Shown one piece after another: positions 35,058 through 48,521 of a DNA stretch of 60,000 nucleotides. Origin of the DNA: Apostichopus japonicus (Eukaryota; Echinodermata; Holothuroidea; Aspidochirotida; Stichopodidae); the NCBI RefSeq assembly GCF_037975245.1, contig NC_092561.1:13205001-13265000 (forward strand), in the 5' to 3' direction. A program made the position numbers and the translations under genes. Below the pieces are notes generated by a model. The model was not told the DNA's origin, made no database searches, and saw only the letters and a program-made list of their open reading frames with translations. Within the stretch, counting starts at the first letter, position 1. Each line of letters starts with the position of its first letter.

Positions 35058-37309
35058 TATAACTGCACGAGTTAGACGATCGACACATTCAAACTTTAAT
35101 AATCTTGTTTTGTTACTGATTTTGAAAAGAACATCGGTTCCAACGTATCGCATGATAGACATGAATTGTCCTCCAAAATATATTCAGGGAGTCCTCTTTG
35201 GAATTTTATTGAGTTTCTACATTTTTTTTTTAATATTCATTACGACTCAAAGAACATTTAAACATATTTTCAAATCCTGTTCATTATTGCTTTTGGAAAG
35301 TCTCACAACTAATTGAAAAACAATAAATTGTTACTGGAATACCTTTTAAAATAATTTTATTAAGTTTTTTGCGTATTGTAAACCAATAACCGAGGAAGGA
35401 GGAAGGGATTTAATATTTCAAAAATGAAAGAAAACAGAATATGTGTAAAAATGTAGATTAAAAACAAAAAATTCTATCCTTCTCTTCCATCACCTTTGCC
35501 CTTAGTATTTCAATTACTTTGATTCGAAGGGAAAAGGTATGATTAAGGTGATTCTTTTTGTCATTATCGTTTGCTTTGAATATGACATGCTCATACTAAA
35601 AAGAAATTGCCAAATCGCGCGTGCATATATGTTCGTAGTTCAGTTATGTGTTTGTATCTCAATTATGGTACACAATCGCATCAAATATATTTTAAATGCT
35701 GCAATATATATGCCGTCGCAATGGACATACACAATCGGAATACATATGCAGTCGCAATGGACATACACAATCGGAATACATATGCAGTCGCAATGGACAT
35801 ACACAATCGGAATACATATGCAGTCGCAATGTTTAAAGTGATTGTGTATGTTCATTGCGACTGCATATGTCTTTTAGTTGGCTGTTGTATTTATCCTTAG
35901 TAATATTATCAATTCAATATAGTAGCCTACATGTATTTAACATTTAACTTTGCACCTTATAGTATTTTCAAGAACAATCACATAAAATTCTGTTTCATTT
36001 TCTGTATAGTTAAAAAGTGATTGCTTACGGCAAAACAAATTCAAAATCAGTTACCATGTTGTGTCCCAGCAACCTTTATATGTGGTATTCCGGGATATTA
36101 TTTAGTCTGAGGTTTCTCGTAGACTTTAGCGTTGCTTCACGAACTAACATATGACGTTGTCAATATCTTTCGTCGAGGCTTTCACGATATAACGTTTGTT
36201 GTTCAGGACTGAAGTTTAAACTCATTGGTTTCTGTTTGAGATGACACAGGAACAACCTTTTTACCGTAACGATTTGTCAAATATCAGTGAATATTCTTAG
36301 ATTGTTTGTGATAATTGGTCTCTGTGAGACATACCATTATTAGTTTTGCAATACAGTATTAGCTGAAGAGTATTACTCTACAATAAGTTAAGGGTAGTAT
36401 TATTAGATAACGTTCAATAACGGGAATTTTCCTCTTACCTTTCGTCACATTACAATTATATGAGCCATTTGATTAGCTAGAGGGCCACTTGATACTTAAA
36501 CTGAGTAGTCCTGCTGGAAATATTGATTTTCTTTCAATCTTCTACCAATTTTATTGATGACGTCCATAGAGACCTTCAACATGACCAGCGATATTTGTTT
36601 CCACGAACTTTGGCGAATTATTAAGCCATAGCTCTAGATCGAGATGGCTGAAGTGATCTACAGAGAGGTCGAGAGGTAAACCTGTAAATGGCACTGCACA
36701 CATGATTTAGTAAGGTTAGTAATCAAGCCTTATGTGATATTTCCCTAAACCATGAAAATATCCAAATAAGACCTTAAACTATTAAGCTATTTTCAGTATC
36801 TTTGTGACCATGTCTCAGTGTTGAGACCTCATATTAAGTAAATTGGCTGGTGCAATAGAAATGGGGAACCCATATTGTTATTACAAAAAAAAAAAAAAGA
36901 TTGCACGTGTAATGTAGAACTATGTTTGTTAATGTAATTATTAAAGGTTACATTTGCTGTTATAAAAATGTACTTAAAATATGTTAGAAATAATGTTAGA
37001 AAACTAAACTGCCTATTAGGGGATCTGTACAACAATCCAAGTACAACAAACGCGGTATTGTGTCAAACCAGAGTATTGAGACAAGTCCCTAAGTGAAACA
37101 ACCCACTTGATGAGTCCAGACAATATGGATCCACAATACCTAATGCCAGCATTTCAATGCTTTTTCAACGGAAAGCATTACAGAGTAAAATATCCTCTGA
37201 CACTATTCAAGAGGTGTGTGTTTCCTAACTGGCACTGAAGTTAGTAATGCCATTAAAAGCAACCCATGGCAGGATTGATGAATCGCGCTTTTCATAAACT
37301 ACCTGAATT
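35058..37309. other. 2.25-kb segment present only in copy B
   Basis: Copy A joins ...GGTTGTCAAATA to the 36-bp array and then TTTTACAACATACC. Copy B has the same outer borders but 2.25 kb between them, with the 36-bp array (35709-35870) inside. Open frames here are short or array-derived and no gene was recognised. A poly-A run lies at 36886-36898. Confidence 0.6.
35709..35870. repeat. 36-bp tandem array ending in an inverted copy
   Basis: About 3.5 direct units run to 35831. After a short gap 35841-35870 repeats the unit in reverse orientation over 30 bp with one mismatch. ACATATGCAGTCGCAATG (35814-35831) and its exact complement at 35853-35870 form an 18-bp hairpin stem around 21 nt. Open frames reading IHNRNTYAVAMD are by-products of the 36-bp period. 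Confidence 0.85.
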
Positions 37310-37637
37310 TTACAACATACCTCTCTCAGATTAAATGAACGTTGTAGGGAATTGAGTGGTGGGGTGATGATTATAGAACGTTTTGATTATTTTTAGGAAG
37401 CCTTTTTGCAGGCAATTTTCTTCAACTTTATAAAGCGTACAGGTATATGGTAGTTACAATATTTTATTCTTGTGAACTCAAAAGGGAACATCTTTCAAAG
37501 TAAGTGCAAAACAATTACTTATCATGGAGGATGCTTTCGAACTTTCACAAGATGGAGGGGGGGGGGAGGTGTGGAGTGGGACTTTCTTACCCTACAAAAT
37601 TACCCACGTTTTGGGCGAGGTAAAACAATTATATAAT

Positions 37638-37935
37638 GAACATACTTCCAAAGTGTTTCTGGTAAATAAATGGTTCTTTGCAATTCTCTTGCAGTTCATT
37701 TAGGACCAGTATTTTGTTGAATATCATCTAAGCATCACAGAGCACAAGCCTTGATTAGTGCTCGGTTATGAACTTATATGCATTAATGAAATACTTCCAA
37801 CGTTTCTCTGGTAAACAAATGGTTATTTGCAGTTCTTTTGCAGTTCATTTAGGACCAGTATTTTGTTGAATATCATCTATGCATCACAGAGCACAGGCTT
37901 TGATTAGTGCTCGGTATTGAACTTTTATGCATTAT
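37638..37935. repeat. Tandem duplication of about 150 bp in copy B
   Basis: Two adjacent copies share GTTCATTTAGGACCAGTATT and GCATCACAGAGCACA segments. It matches 7531-7832 in copy A. Confidence 0.8.
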
Positions 37936-38849
37936 GTAGATAAAAAGAATGGAGGAAACTTCAAGGTGGTCAGGTTTCAACATCGTTAATTTGATGCTCA
38001 GTGGGGGAGTCTTCCATTGCTGTATTTCCATGTATGTGTGTTTTTCAGTGTGTTTCTGTGTGTTAGGATAAATACGTCCGTGATTTGGAGCATTCGAGTG
38101 ACCGTATTCATATATATCTCCATATTTTATCAAGCTTGCTAGCTTAAAAGTTGCGATTTTTTCATGCGGGATCATGTCTTTCATTCAACGTATACTACTT
38201 TCTGTGAAATTTCAATTGTAATCTTAGCTACCTGATCTCTCTATTTCTTTGTCAACTAATTTAGAACAATAGTACGATTTAAGTTGATAACAAGCCAATA
38301 ATTGCTCTTCATGCATTGGATTAGTTACGGAATGTATTCTATCAATGACTTGTTTGACAATGATGGGTGACTTTTACCAAGTTGATCAATTTATTGAGAA
38401 GTTTTCGTTATCCACTCATTTCTGAAATCTACTTGGATTAAGGGTATTAATAAAAAATGATTCATGTTTGTATAATCCCATTAATTGTTCATATAATATG
38501 TTACTGACTGATTGTTATTTGACATGTCAAACAGTTCACACTAATTAGGTTGAAACTGTTTGCAGCCAGTCTCATTTAAAATGTGGTGAGACTTATAATC
38601 TTTAAGAGATTACCACTTTAAACATCAGAGGCTATGTTTATAACGGCTGGACTACTTTGACTAACACCCAGACAATTAGATCAGTTCCTTCAAATGCAAC
38701 ACAAAACTCATCGGAAAACTAACAATTTTTGACATTACATAACATGTAAGCAATTCATCAAAACACAAATGGTGTTTAATGGCATCTTAATGTTTTCTGT
38801 TGTTAATATAACGTGGTTGGGGTCAGGGAGGGGATGGTATGTGGTGTTG

Positions 38850-40100
38850 AAAAGAGAATGGTGCAAGCCCACGCATGCATACCACCCACCAGGTTTAGCA
38901 ATGGTGCCAGCGCCATGGATGCAAGCCACCCACCAGGTTGACAACGGTGCCAGCCCCACGCATGCAGGCCACCCACCAGGTTGGACAATGGTGCCAGCCC
39001 CACGGCATACCACCTACCAGTTTTGACAATACTTATATGTTATGGTCCCAGCCCCGTGCATGCAGGCCACCCACCAGGTTTGACAATGGTACCAGCCGCA
39101 CGCATGCAGGCCACCCACCAGGTTTAAAAATGGTGCCTGCCCCATGAAGCATGCCACCCACCAGGTTTGACAATGGTGCCAGCCCCATAAAGCAGGCCAC
39201 CCACCAGGTTGGACAATGGTACCAGCCCCACGCATGCAGGCCACCCACCAGGTTTAAAAATGGTGCCTGCCCCATGAAGCATGCCACCCACCAGGTTTGA
39301 CAATGGTGCCAGCCCCATAAAGCAGGCCACCCACCAGGTTGGACAATGGTACCAGCCCCACGCATGCAGGCCACCCACCAGGTTTAACAAAGGTGCCAGC
39401 CTTATGCACGCAGATCACACACCGGGTTTGACAATGGTACCCAGCCCCACGGCATACCAACTACCAGTTTTGACTATACTTATATGTTATGGTCCCATCC
39501 CCAAGCATGCAGGCCACCCACCAGGTTTGACAATAGTACCAGCCCCACGCATGCAGGCCACCCACCAGGTTTAAAAATGGTGCCAGCGCCATGGATGCAG
39601 GTAACCCACTAGGTCTAACAATGGTACAAGCCCCACGCATGCGGGCCACTCACCAGGTTTAATAAATGATGCCTGCCCCATGAAGCATGCCACCCACCAG
39701 GTTTGACAATGGTGCCAGCCCCATAAAGCAGGCCACCCACCAGGTTTGACAATGGTACCAGCCCCACGCATGAAGGCCACCCACCAGGTTTAAAAATGGT
39801 GCCTGCCTCATGAAGCATTCCACCCACCAGTTTGACAATGATGCCAGCCCCATTAAGCAGGCCACCCATCATGTTTGACAACGGTGCCAGCCTCATGCAC
39901 GCAGGTCACCCACCGGGTTTGACAATGGTGCCCAGCCCCACGGCATACCACCTACCAGTTTTGACAATACTTATATGTTATGGTCCCAGCCCCATGCATG
40001 CAGGCCAACCAACAGGTTTGACAATGATACCAGCCCCACGCATGTATACCAACTACCAGTTTTGACAATACTTATATGTTATGGTGCCACCCCTACGCAT
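38850..40100. repeat. Expanded 44-bp minisatellite, about 28 units
   Basis: The unit reads ACAATGGTGCCAGCCCCACG followed by CATGCAGGCCACCCACCAGG and TTTG. Variant units occur in an ordered way, for example GCCCCATGAAGCATGCC followed by GCCCCATAAAGCAGGCC. A long variant with GACAATACTTATATGTT recurs at about 39020, 39470, 39960 and 40065, suggesting higher-order repeats of about 450-500 bp. Open frames in it (HAWGWYHCQTWWVAC-type) are not genes. Confidence 0.9.
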
Positions 40101-41880
40101 GATCAAGGAGAATGGTAAACCAGTTTTGTCTTCGTGGTTTCATAACCGCTTCATATGTTAGTCTTCTGTTGGTAAAGTAGAGAAAGGAAGGCAAACCGAA
40201 TATCCTCATTGGTAGCATTTTTCATATCAAACAAACACAGACCTAGTGCAGTAGTGCCATATCATCCTGGATTCATATTCACCCATTACTGTGTAATCAA
40301 CAAGTTTCATAAACACGGACTGTAAAGTCGAAATATTTGTCTAACGAACTAAATACGTCAGTAAAAAAAATCATCGAATGTTTTCACCCCACCCCTCTAC
40401 CAAATGGAACTACGGATGGATGTTTCCCCTCCCCTTTACTTTAGAAACCATTTACTGTCTCTTGCTGCACTTTTGCGGTTCTGGGAAAGTTTCCTTTCAC
40501 CGCTGTTATCTAAGACTAATTTATGAACTGAAAGAATTCAGGAGAATGTGCCACATATTAAAATATTTCGTTAACTTGAACATTCGGAAACTAACACTTT
40601 GTTCTATGAATCCCCAACAAAATGATTACGAATCCTCAAACAAAAAGAAGATAAAAACAAAATATGAACCTTTCAAACTTCTCGTTACTGTTTCGCTTGA
40701 CTTCGCTTTGATGAATTACCTTGTTCCAACTTTATATAACATACTGTAAAGTTTACATTTGTAGATGCTATTTTGGTATAATTTTGAAATGCTGGCTGTT
40801 CATGATTGTCTTTGTATATATAAATATTTACTGTTTTTCTTTCTCATTTCTTCAAGCGTTAGTTTAGTTAAACGCTTCACTTTTATGTACCTAAACAGTT
40901 AGTCCTGTGTTACTCACTGAGTATTTAGTATCTATGTTCGCCATTCAATAGGGTTTGATCCCAATGTCCAGTTAAGTAATTTATACAATTATTTATGTAC
41001 TCCCCAGTCGTCTCTGTTTTTATTTCAGTCTTACGTATTGTTGCATTATTTTTTCAGTACCCTTTAGCTTTCATCGTTCTTTTTCTGAATTGGGATAGAC
41101 GCTTACTGATTGACTTCGAAATAGCGTTTTTTTTTATCAATACAAGCAAATTTCAATTTGCATGAAGTCGGCTTATCCAGATTGATATGATCTCTTCTGT
41201 AAATGTACAAGAAACCTTTCGTTAACACAGGCCTGAGTAAATCAGTGGCGGCAGCAGTGTGAAATGTTCTTGCAGCACAAGAATAATACAGATTTCCTTT
41301 TGCCTTTATTCACGAGTTTGAGTTAACGCCAGTCTGGCTGATACTCAGCTAGTAGATGTCGTACGTCTTATTATTAAAAGAATACGGTTTGACTAAAATT
41401 GAGGACGCTGATTAAGTAATCAGAATATACAGAGTCACTGTATCAACTTTACTGGCCTTAGATGTCTCTATACTTAAGGAGTTTATGTGGAAAGGACGTG
41501 TCAATCAAGGCACGGTAAAGACTAATGGAGCCTATCCTCTCAAACCATGCATTTGCGCGCAATGGGTAGTTCTAACCGTTCAGCGTCTCTCTTAATATTA
41601 CTTTCTTATTAACTTAAACAAGGCAATAGTAAAGATATTTGGCCTTTGAAAGAGGGATACAAATAAATAGATGCTCCTTTTTATTATGCCGTTGTTCCTG
41701 AAAATTGTTGCGTAACATAATCACCCAAGAGCTTAATAAGAAAGGGTGCTGCATGTTGTATTTTGTAAGCATTAACATGCTCATTTGTATCACCCAGTGT
41801 TGAAACTAACGTCCTCTGAATATGAGCAAAAACAAGGAAATTAAAATTACACTTTATCAATCAATTAAGATGAAGGGACT
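40101..41880. other. Intergenic stretch; one unrecognised 123-codon frame
   Basis: A frame at 40378-40749 (+) runs 123 codons from MFSPHPSTKWN to PTLYNIL. It has no domain, signal peptide or splice context that I recognise and may be chance. The rest is AT-rich and featureless. Confidence 0.35.
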
Positions 41881-41882
41881 AA

Positions 41883-42003
<121 letters not shown>

Positions 42004-42037
42004 TGGTATTTTTGTTTACTTCAACGCATGATAGCTG

Positions 42038-42092
42038 GGACTTAGGTTTACCTCGGGGATAGGTTTACCTGACACCAGGTAAACCTAAGTCC
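42038..42092. repeat. Perfect 16-bp inverted repeat beside the (TA)n tract
   Basis: GGACTTAGGTTTACCT (42038-42053) pairs with AGGTAAACCTAAGTCC (42077-42092). The words CTTAGGTTTACC and GGTAAACCTAAG also mark the arms of the 59-kb palindrome. Confidence 0.7.
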
Positions 42093-45000
42093 AGGGTCTT
42101 TTTGTTCAATCAATTTCACTTCCTTTGAGGAATGATTATTTCGAGTTAAGAGAAAACCTCATAAACTTTTCAATTCCGAAGTTACAAAAAAAAAATCGTT
42201 CATTTAAAGGGTAAAATTTCCCCTCAAAAGTGGAGGTAATTCCGAAGGGTATATAACAGAATTACGAACATGGTATATATGTTGATCCCAACTTTACACC
42301 TCGATTTTGACCAAATGCGGCTATATATAGTTCCGAAACTTACAGGTTCCTCTAATTACACTGAAATCTTCGTGTTTGTACTTTTTCTTCCATTAATTTG
42401 GGATATTTAAGATAATAAGAGTTTCTATTTTAACTGGCAAATTTACACGTAACGAAACAACGCCCCCACACATAAGCAGTTCTTTCTGTGTTCGGTGGTA
42501 GGGCAGTCGATCGGATCGTATCGTTGCTATCCCAATAGCCTACATTCAACGTTACTTTATGTGGGCCTAGCCATGTAGTCTACAAAGGAAAGTGCCGCAG
42601 GTTACCGTAAACGTTGCCCATTTGAAGTTGGCTTTTGGAACTTTGGTGGAGTATATGCATTGTAAGTAAATTCCTTAAAAGTGTTCCGGATATATTAATA
42701 ACATTTAGAGTAAATACCTTCATGCTGAACACAAATAAAGTAAGACCATGGTTAGAATTAGAGTAGACTAGCCTAGGCCTAACGTTAGCCCTAAATTGGA
42801 CCTATCAGTATTACTGGCTATGGTAAATCACAGCTGCCTGCTACTGCCTTTGCTGATACTCGGAATATAAAATGTGATTAATAAATTAAAGTATATACTT
42901 GTAACAGACTGGTCAACCTACACATTTTGCAGCCTGGTGATCTTCCAGATCTTTTAAAGTAAAGGCTTAATAATTGACGCACCTCCAAATATTACTAGCC
43001 TAGGCCTACTAGTACTACTATTACTATACTAGCCTACTACTACTGTACTGTAGCTAGTACTAGCAACTATACAGCAGGCAACCATAACTTTTTGCAGCCA
43101 AGCAGAGTTAAATATTTCATGAGTTTGAATCCATTTCAGGTATATGCTGATCAAATTGTGTTTGTGCATGTTTTGGGGCATTTGGAAATCTTACTCCCTA
43201 AAAATAACCAAAATTACCTCAATATAATACCACTAATCTCTGGGACCTGACCTTTCTGAGGTTAGAGGCTCAGAGCATAGCAAACAGCATCCAAAGATAA
43301 TGGATGTTTACTCAGGCCCTTCACTACAGTAAGCTTATCGACAGATGTGTCAATTTAGGGGTATGAAAGAACTTGCATTCGTGCGATGCAATTTTGAACC
43401 ATTTCACGAAATATAAATCTTTGGGTATGTCTCAATCTCTCTGCCATAAAATAAGGCAGTCAAAAGGTCACAACTCCACAAAAACAGATACACAAGCAAA
43501 CGGAACACTACAGTAAAAGAAAGGGCCTGATAGATTCCATAAACGAGTTACAAAAGTAAAAAATGTGAAAACGTTTGCCGTCTCAGTACAATATTCATCC
43601 CCACAATATTCTCTATATGTGTTAGTGTGCATCACTTAGCCCTGTGCGTACAGTAGTAGTGGTGTGTCATTGGTTCTGATTCAGAGAACTAAGTCACACA
43701 GGGCCTCAGTGTAGCAGTGTACAACAATTTTTTGTAACATGAGTTTTTCCCCCTGCACCTATGGGATGAATCATGGCTAAAGGTAAACAATTGAGTATTC
43801 ATTTTAGAATAACAACGCAATCATGGCTAAGTAATTTAGGCATTTTGATATAACGTTATGATGTGGGTAGTGTTAATAGTGCTGAAGTAATAGCTTGATC
43901 AAAAGTATTCCTCAAAGTCCCACAATGCCTTCACAGGGTGACCTACTGTACAGTCACTTGAGCACTTAGGAGTTTTTGCGAAAAGAGCAAATTCCTTGTC
44001 CAAAATTGCTAGGTTTGATCCAGTTTTACGGAGTCCCAAAACAAAAAAACACAGTCTGTGATATATCAATGGAAAAGTGTAAAGATTCAATGTAACATAT
44101 TTGAAAGGATTAGAGTATGTTGAAAAACCACCAGCTATGCATTTTAAGGAAATAAACAGTACCTCATTGAACCTTGCATTGTGTTCACACTAATGAGTTA
44201 TGAAATTGTTATCAGTGTCTTCATCATTAAAAGCTATTAATTAGGTTGATCAATGGTCTCACATATTAGTGCAATCACAGAGGTTAAATTTCAATCAGGT
44301 TATAATGCCAAGGGAATCCAGACCTACTTCATAAAATAAAAAAAAATCATGGCTCCTATAAAAATCATTCATGATAAAAACCAGCATACATACAGTATGT
44401 GCAACTAAAGCATTTTCATATTGGGTATCATGTCCAAATAAAAGCTCTTGATTGTATTCAGTTTTCATACTTTTAAAAATGACCATCTGTGTGCAGTAAT
44501 TTGGTGTTAGTAAGTAACATGAAAATGCACAAGACTAATGTTCAACAGGCACTAGATAGTTCTCATGTCCATAGCACAAACCAGGGAGTTGTTCCATTAC
44601 AACTCCCTGCACGAACAGGCTATTATGATCAGAGTTGTTATAGAACAAATAAAACTCCCTTGTATGATGTTACTGTAGCACTGTACTGTGTGACAAAACA
44701 CTTAAATGCATACATGTGGTAACATGTTGCTATGATCCGATACTAGCTGGTTGGGTGTATAAATAGATCACCATTATGCAAACTGCACATGGTTTCCATT
44801 ATGTAATAAGTTTTATTTTATGAATTTGTCAATCTGACATGTACAGTATGCTACTGTACAGTATATGTGTAGGCTGCATGTACAACTTATTGTATCTTAA
44901 TAATATACAGCAAAAAACTATTGAGAACTGTGATAAACAACATTTTCAAAGTGACAGTTGGGGGATCTAAAAAGACCACTGAAAGCCTTCTGTAGCGATA

Positions 45001-47157
45001 TAACATGATACTAAACATTATATTTCTCTGCAAGCTAGTGTACCCTGCTTTGAGATGTATGGTTTAAATAAGGTTTTCACAAGTTTGCCCTGTTGACCCA
45101 ACCACTGGCCTAGACATACCAATAAATAGATCTATCCATGCTTCAAATTGAGTTTTCACAATTTGACCATTTTTACCTAAATTTCCTTTGACCTTCACCA
45201 AAAACAATAGGCTTCTTGTACTTGTGATGCATCTATACATACATACTGTACCAACTATGAGATCTGTCCAATAAAGCTTACTGTCATGAGAAACTGTGTT
45301 TACAAGCTAGGATCACAAACACAGTACTCCTACCAATGCACACGTACACATATGCCATCGTGAGTGGAAAGTTTCAACATCATTGAAACCAAACATTAAA
45401 AATGAACTCAGTCATAATGCCAAAGTCTGTGTTCACGAGTAGTCCTGAGCTTAAACCCCAAATGATACGTTGAGGGACTAAATGTACCGGTATACATAGT
45501 CTAGGGTGCATGCAATTTTTAAGTAAATGAACTGCATGCGGGATGAGGCATTGAACCATGCATGAATACTCAGTCAATCTCTTGAAGTGATTGCATGCTA
45601 AATTCCTGGGTACAACTTACATACCAAATAATAGATCAATATTCAAACTTAGTAGTGTGGCATTTTTCTCAATTGTTGCATATGTGGTTTCCATGAAAAA
45701 AATGATAGCTAAATTAACTAAACTGACATGAATATTGGACAACATGTACACTAAGTATTGACATCAAATAGGAAACTGCACTGTCAAGACTTCCACCTGC
45801 AATTTATGAAACAATTATCTGGACTTATTTATGTTCATTCTCTTGTCAGAAAAGATGGCTTAAATTTGGCACAATTTGAAGAATGCATGAATGCAGAATG
45901 AGAACACCACAGCAGATATGCTCCACTTTATTGCAAGAAGTACAGGGCTGCAATTTCAAGGTCGACACAGGATATCAAAATACTGTTCAGTAACTTTGAG
46001 CTGCTGGTTCATGCTGACCATGGGATGCAGCGAGAAATGGCTTATATGGAAATATGGAGCTCCCACAAGCATATATTGCAAACATCCCCAGTTGTCTTTA
46101 ATATTCAGTAAGTATTGACTGTGAGATATATTTTAAATCCCTATGACCTGAAGTTAGTTTTCTAAAGTCTTTCCTTTAATATCCTCTCTAAGTCTGATCA
46201 ACACACACTATACATAATATAAATTTACTGTACTAAGTTTCAACACGAACAAAGATGATGAAAATTTGCTGTTTATTTTCAAAAACTGTAAACGATCTAA
46301 GGCAACGGCTAACAAAGTAATGTAAGAAAGACTTCCCACTTCCCACCAAGTCCACTGCCAAACCTTTTGTTTTACTTTGCTACTTCCACCATCATAGAAT
46401 GTTATCAGAATTGAAATGACTTTATGTGTAGTCTTTGAAAACCAAATGTACTGTAAATCTGCCATCTGGCAGGCTGGAATGAATTGTAGGTAGGATTGTG
46501 AAGCAAAGACTTGAGGTGTTAACACACCATCACATTTTAACCTTGATTATGATGTGTTTATTTGTACCTTTTGCAACAATGTCAATATCAAAATGTGAGG
46601 CTTTAAAAAAAATATTTACATGGAATGTACTTCAGTGAAACTTTGACATATGATTGAAATGTTGTTTTGGTTTGTTGTAGGTTAACAAGAGCTGGTGGAA
46701 TTTCTCCACAAGAGAAGGAAGTACTGTCATCAATAAAATCTACAGACAGAAGAATATTTTTACTGAAGATCAAAATTTTCAATGAAAGGAAAGGCTTTCG
46801 ATTAAAATTGGACAAACAACTTCTGTAGATACAATGAGGACTAGATTTATATGTCATTGCTTGGAGCCAGGTACAGTGCATTCTATGAGTTTGAATTTTT
46901 CTTTTTAGTTTCTGGACAGGTATATGACATGCAGCATACAAATTAAAATTTGTTAATGAATTTTCTTCCTTCACAGCATCATAAAATTCATTATTAATAA
47001 TCCATTTATACAAATTCTTATGTTGCTGTATTTGAGAATAATTTTCGTTAGTAAAACAAAGATTTTAATCATATTCATTGCATTAACTATTATTCATGTA
47101 ACTCCCTTACTTCACTGTATCAAATAAAACATTGTTTCACCAATCCATTATTCCAGT
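42093..47157. other. Long non-coding stretch
   Basis: The stretch is AT-rich with many TACTGTA words, some as the palindrome TACTGTACAGTA (for example near 44851). Open frames near 43899, 44295, 44489, 45891, 46208 and 46603 show no recognisable domain. Segment 42953-43009 recurs at 58464-58523. The only coding-like item is the possible exon at 46681. Confidence 0.4.
46681..46828 (+). other. Possible unassigned exon
   Basis: A pyrimidine-rich tract ending GTTTGTTGTAG precedes an open stretch that reads LTRAGGISPQEKEVLSSIKS at its start and ends in TAG, 48 residues in all. No partner exon or family was recognised. It may be chance. Confidence 0.15.
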
Positions 47158-48521
47158 TGTTATACTGCTGGGAGGGGAGACACCAAGGTCTTTTAATACT
47201 TCAGTTACCCAATTAATGCTAACTAGATGCTCAATAATGCTTCCCACAATGGGGATGTTGGGTCTAGCAAACCTTAAGTCTAGTGGACCCTCAATATAAT
47301 AGGCATCCTCCTCCCCCCCCCCCCCATGTTGGTACTGCATGTGGTATACTTTTGTTAGTGAAACTAAAGAGTTTCATCCTAGTCATTACATTGAGGGATG
47401 CTCTTTATTAAACTCCCTTACTTCACTGCAGCGTATTGGTAATCAACTATTCTAGTTGTAATGTTGCTAGTACTGTATTTGAGAATCCTTTTGTTAGTGG
47501 AACGAAGAGTTTAATGCTATCCATTACATTTAGGAGTACTCTCTAAGTGTCTACCTTCACAACATCATATAATAAATTATTAACAATCCATTATCTCTTT
47601 ATATTTATGGCAGAGCTGTAGTCGAGTCCAATTAGCCAGAGCCCGATCCAAGTCCGAGTCCATCTGGTCTGAGCCAAATACAAGACCCCTCAAGTCCGAG
47701 CCGACTCCAGATACCAAAGATCACCTTTGGTAAAAATTCTTGAACTGTTATGATAATTATGCACCCAGGAGGAAATTTACCTCATGCTATAATTTTTTCG
47801 GACCAGATAAGTGGCAGCAAGCTCTTCCTGGTTCATAAATGTTATAAAACTACTGGGAGGGGAGTCACCAAGGTCCTTCAATACTTTCAGTTACCCAATA
47901 AATGCTAACTAGACGCTCAATAATGCTTCCCACAATGGGGGTGTTGGGTCTAGCAAACCTTAAGTCTAGTGGACCCTCAATATAATGGGCATCCCTCTTG
48001 TTGGTACTGCATGTGGTATCCTTTTGTTAGTGAAACTAAGAGTTTTATCCTAGTCATTGCATTGAGGGATGCTCTTTATTAAACTCCCTTTCTTCACTGC
48101 ATCGTATTGGTGATCCATTATTTCAGCTGTAATGTTGCTAGTACTGTATTTGAGAATCCTTTTGTTAGTGAAACGAAGAGTTTAATACTATCCATTACAT
48201 TTAGGAGATAACTTTCTAAGTCTCTACCTTCTCAACATCATATAATAAATTATTAACAATCCATTATCTTTTTATATTTATGGCAGAGCTGTAGTAGAGT
48301 CCAATTAGCCAGAGTCTGAGCCAAGTCCGAGCCCACTTGGTATGAGCCAAATCCAAGACCCTTCAAGTCCGAGCCGACTCCAGATATTCAAATATGATCA
48401 CCTTTGGTAAAAATTCTTGAACTGTTATGATAATTATTCACCCAGGAGGAAATTTACCTCATGCTATAATTTTTTCGGACCAGATAAGTGGCAGCAAGCT
48501 TTTCCTAGTTCATAAATGTTC
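47158..48521. repeat. Tandem duplication of about 690 bp
   Basis: Two head-to-tail copies (about 47158-47843 and 47844-48521) share long segments: GGGTCTAGCAAACCTTAAGT, CATTACATTTAGGAG, the GTCCGAGTC-rich patch and the end GTTCATAAATGTT. A poly-C tract (about 47315-47325) in copy 1 is absent from copy 2. Confidence 0.9.

Larger units (their letters stand above)
29003..40100. repeat. Large repeat, copy B (paired with 4199-11374)
   Basis: The block aligns collinearly with copy A from TTTTGGAGGGGCGGGG to the 44-bp minisatellite. Relative to A it carries a LINE (about 29830-33195), an extra 2.25-kb segment (35058-37309), a shorter 34-bp array, no equivalent of A 8715-11229, and a minisatellite about nine times longer. 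By eye the aligned parts are roughly 90% identical. Flanks outside the copy are unrelated to those of A. Confidence 0.85.

Noticed and set aside
35539-35900. Candidate repeat protein with IHNRNTYAVAMD units
   Set aside because: It comes from a 36-bp DNA repeat. Copy A carries the same array without the upstream frame.
38735-40065. Open frames rich in GGLHAWGWYH-type and PPTRFDNG-type repeats
   Set aside because: They are translations of the 44-bp minisatellite. Frames shift from unit to unit and exist on both strands.
40378-40749. 123-codon frame as a gene
   Set aside because: It has no domain, signal peptide, splice partner or codon-level evidence. It is listed only as unrecognised.
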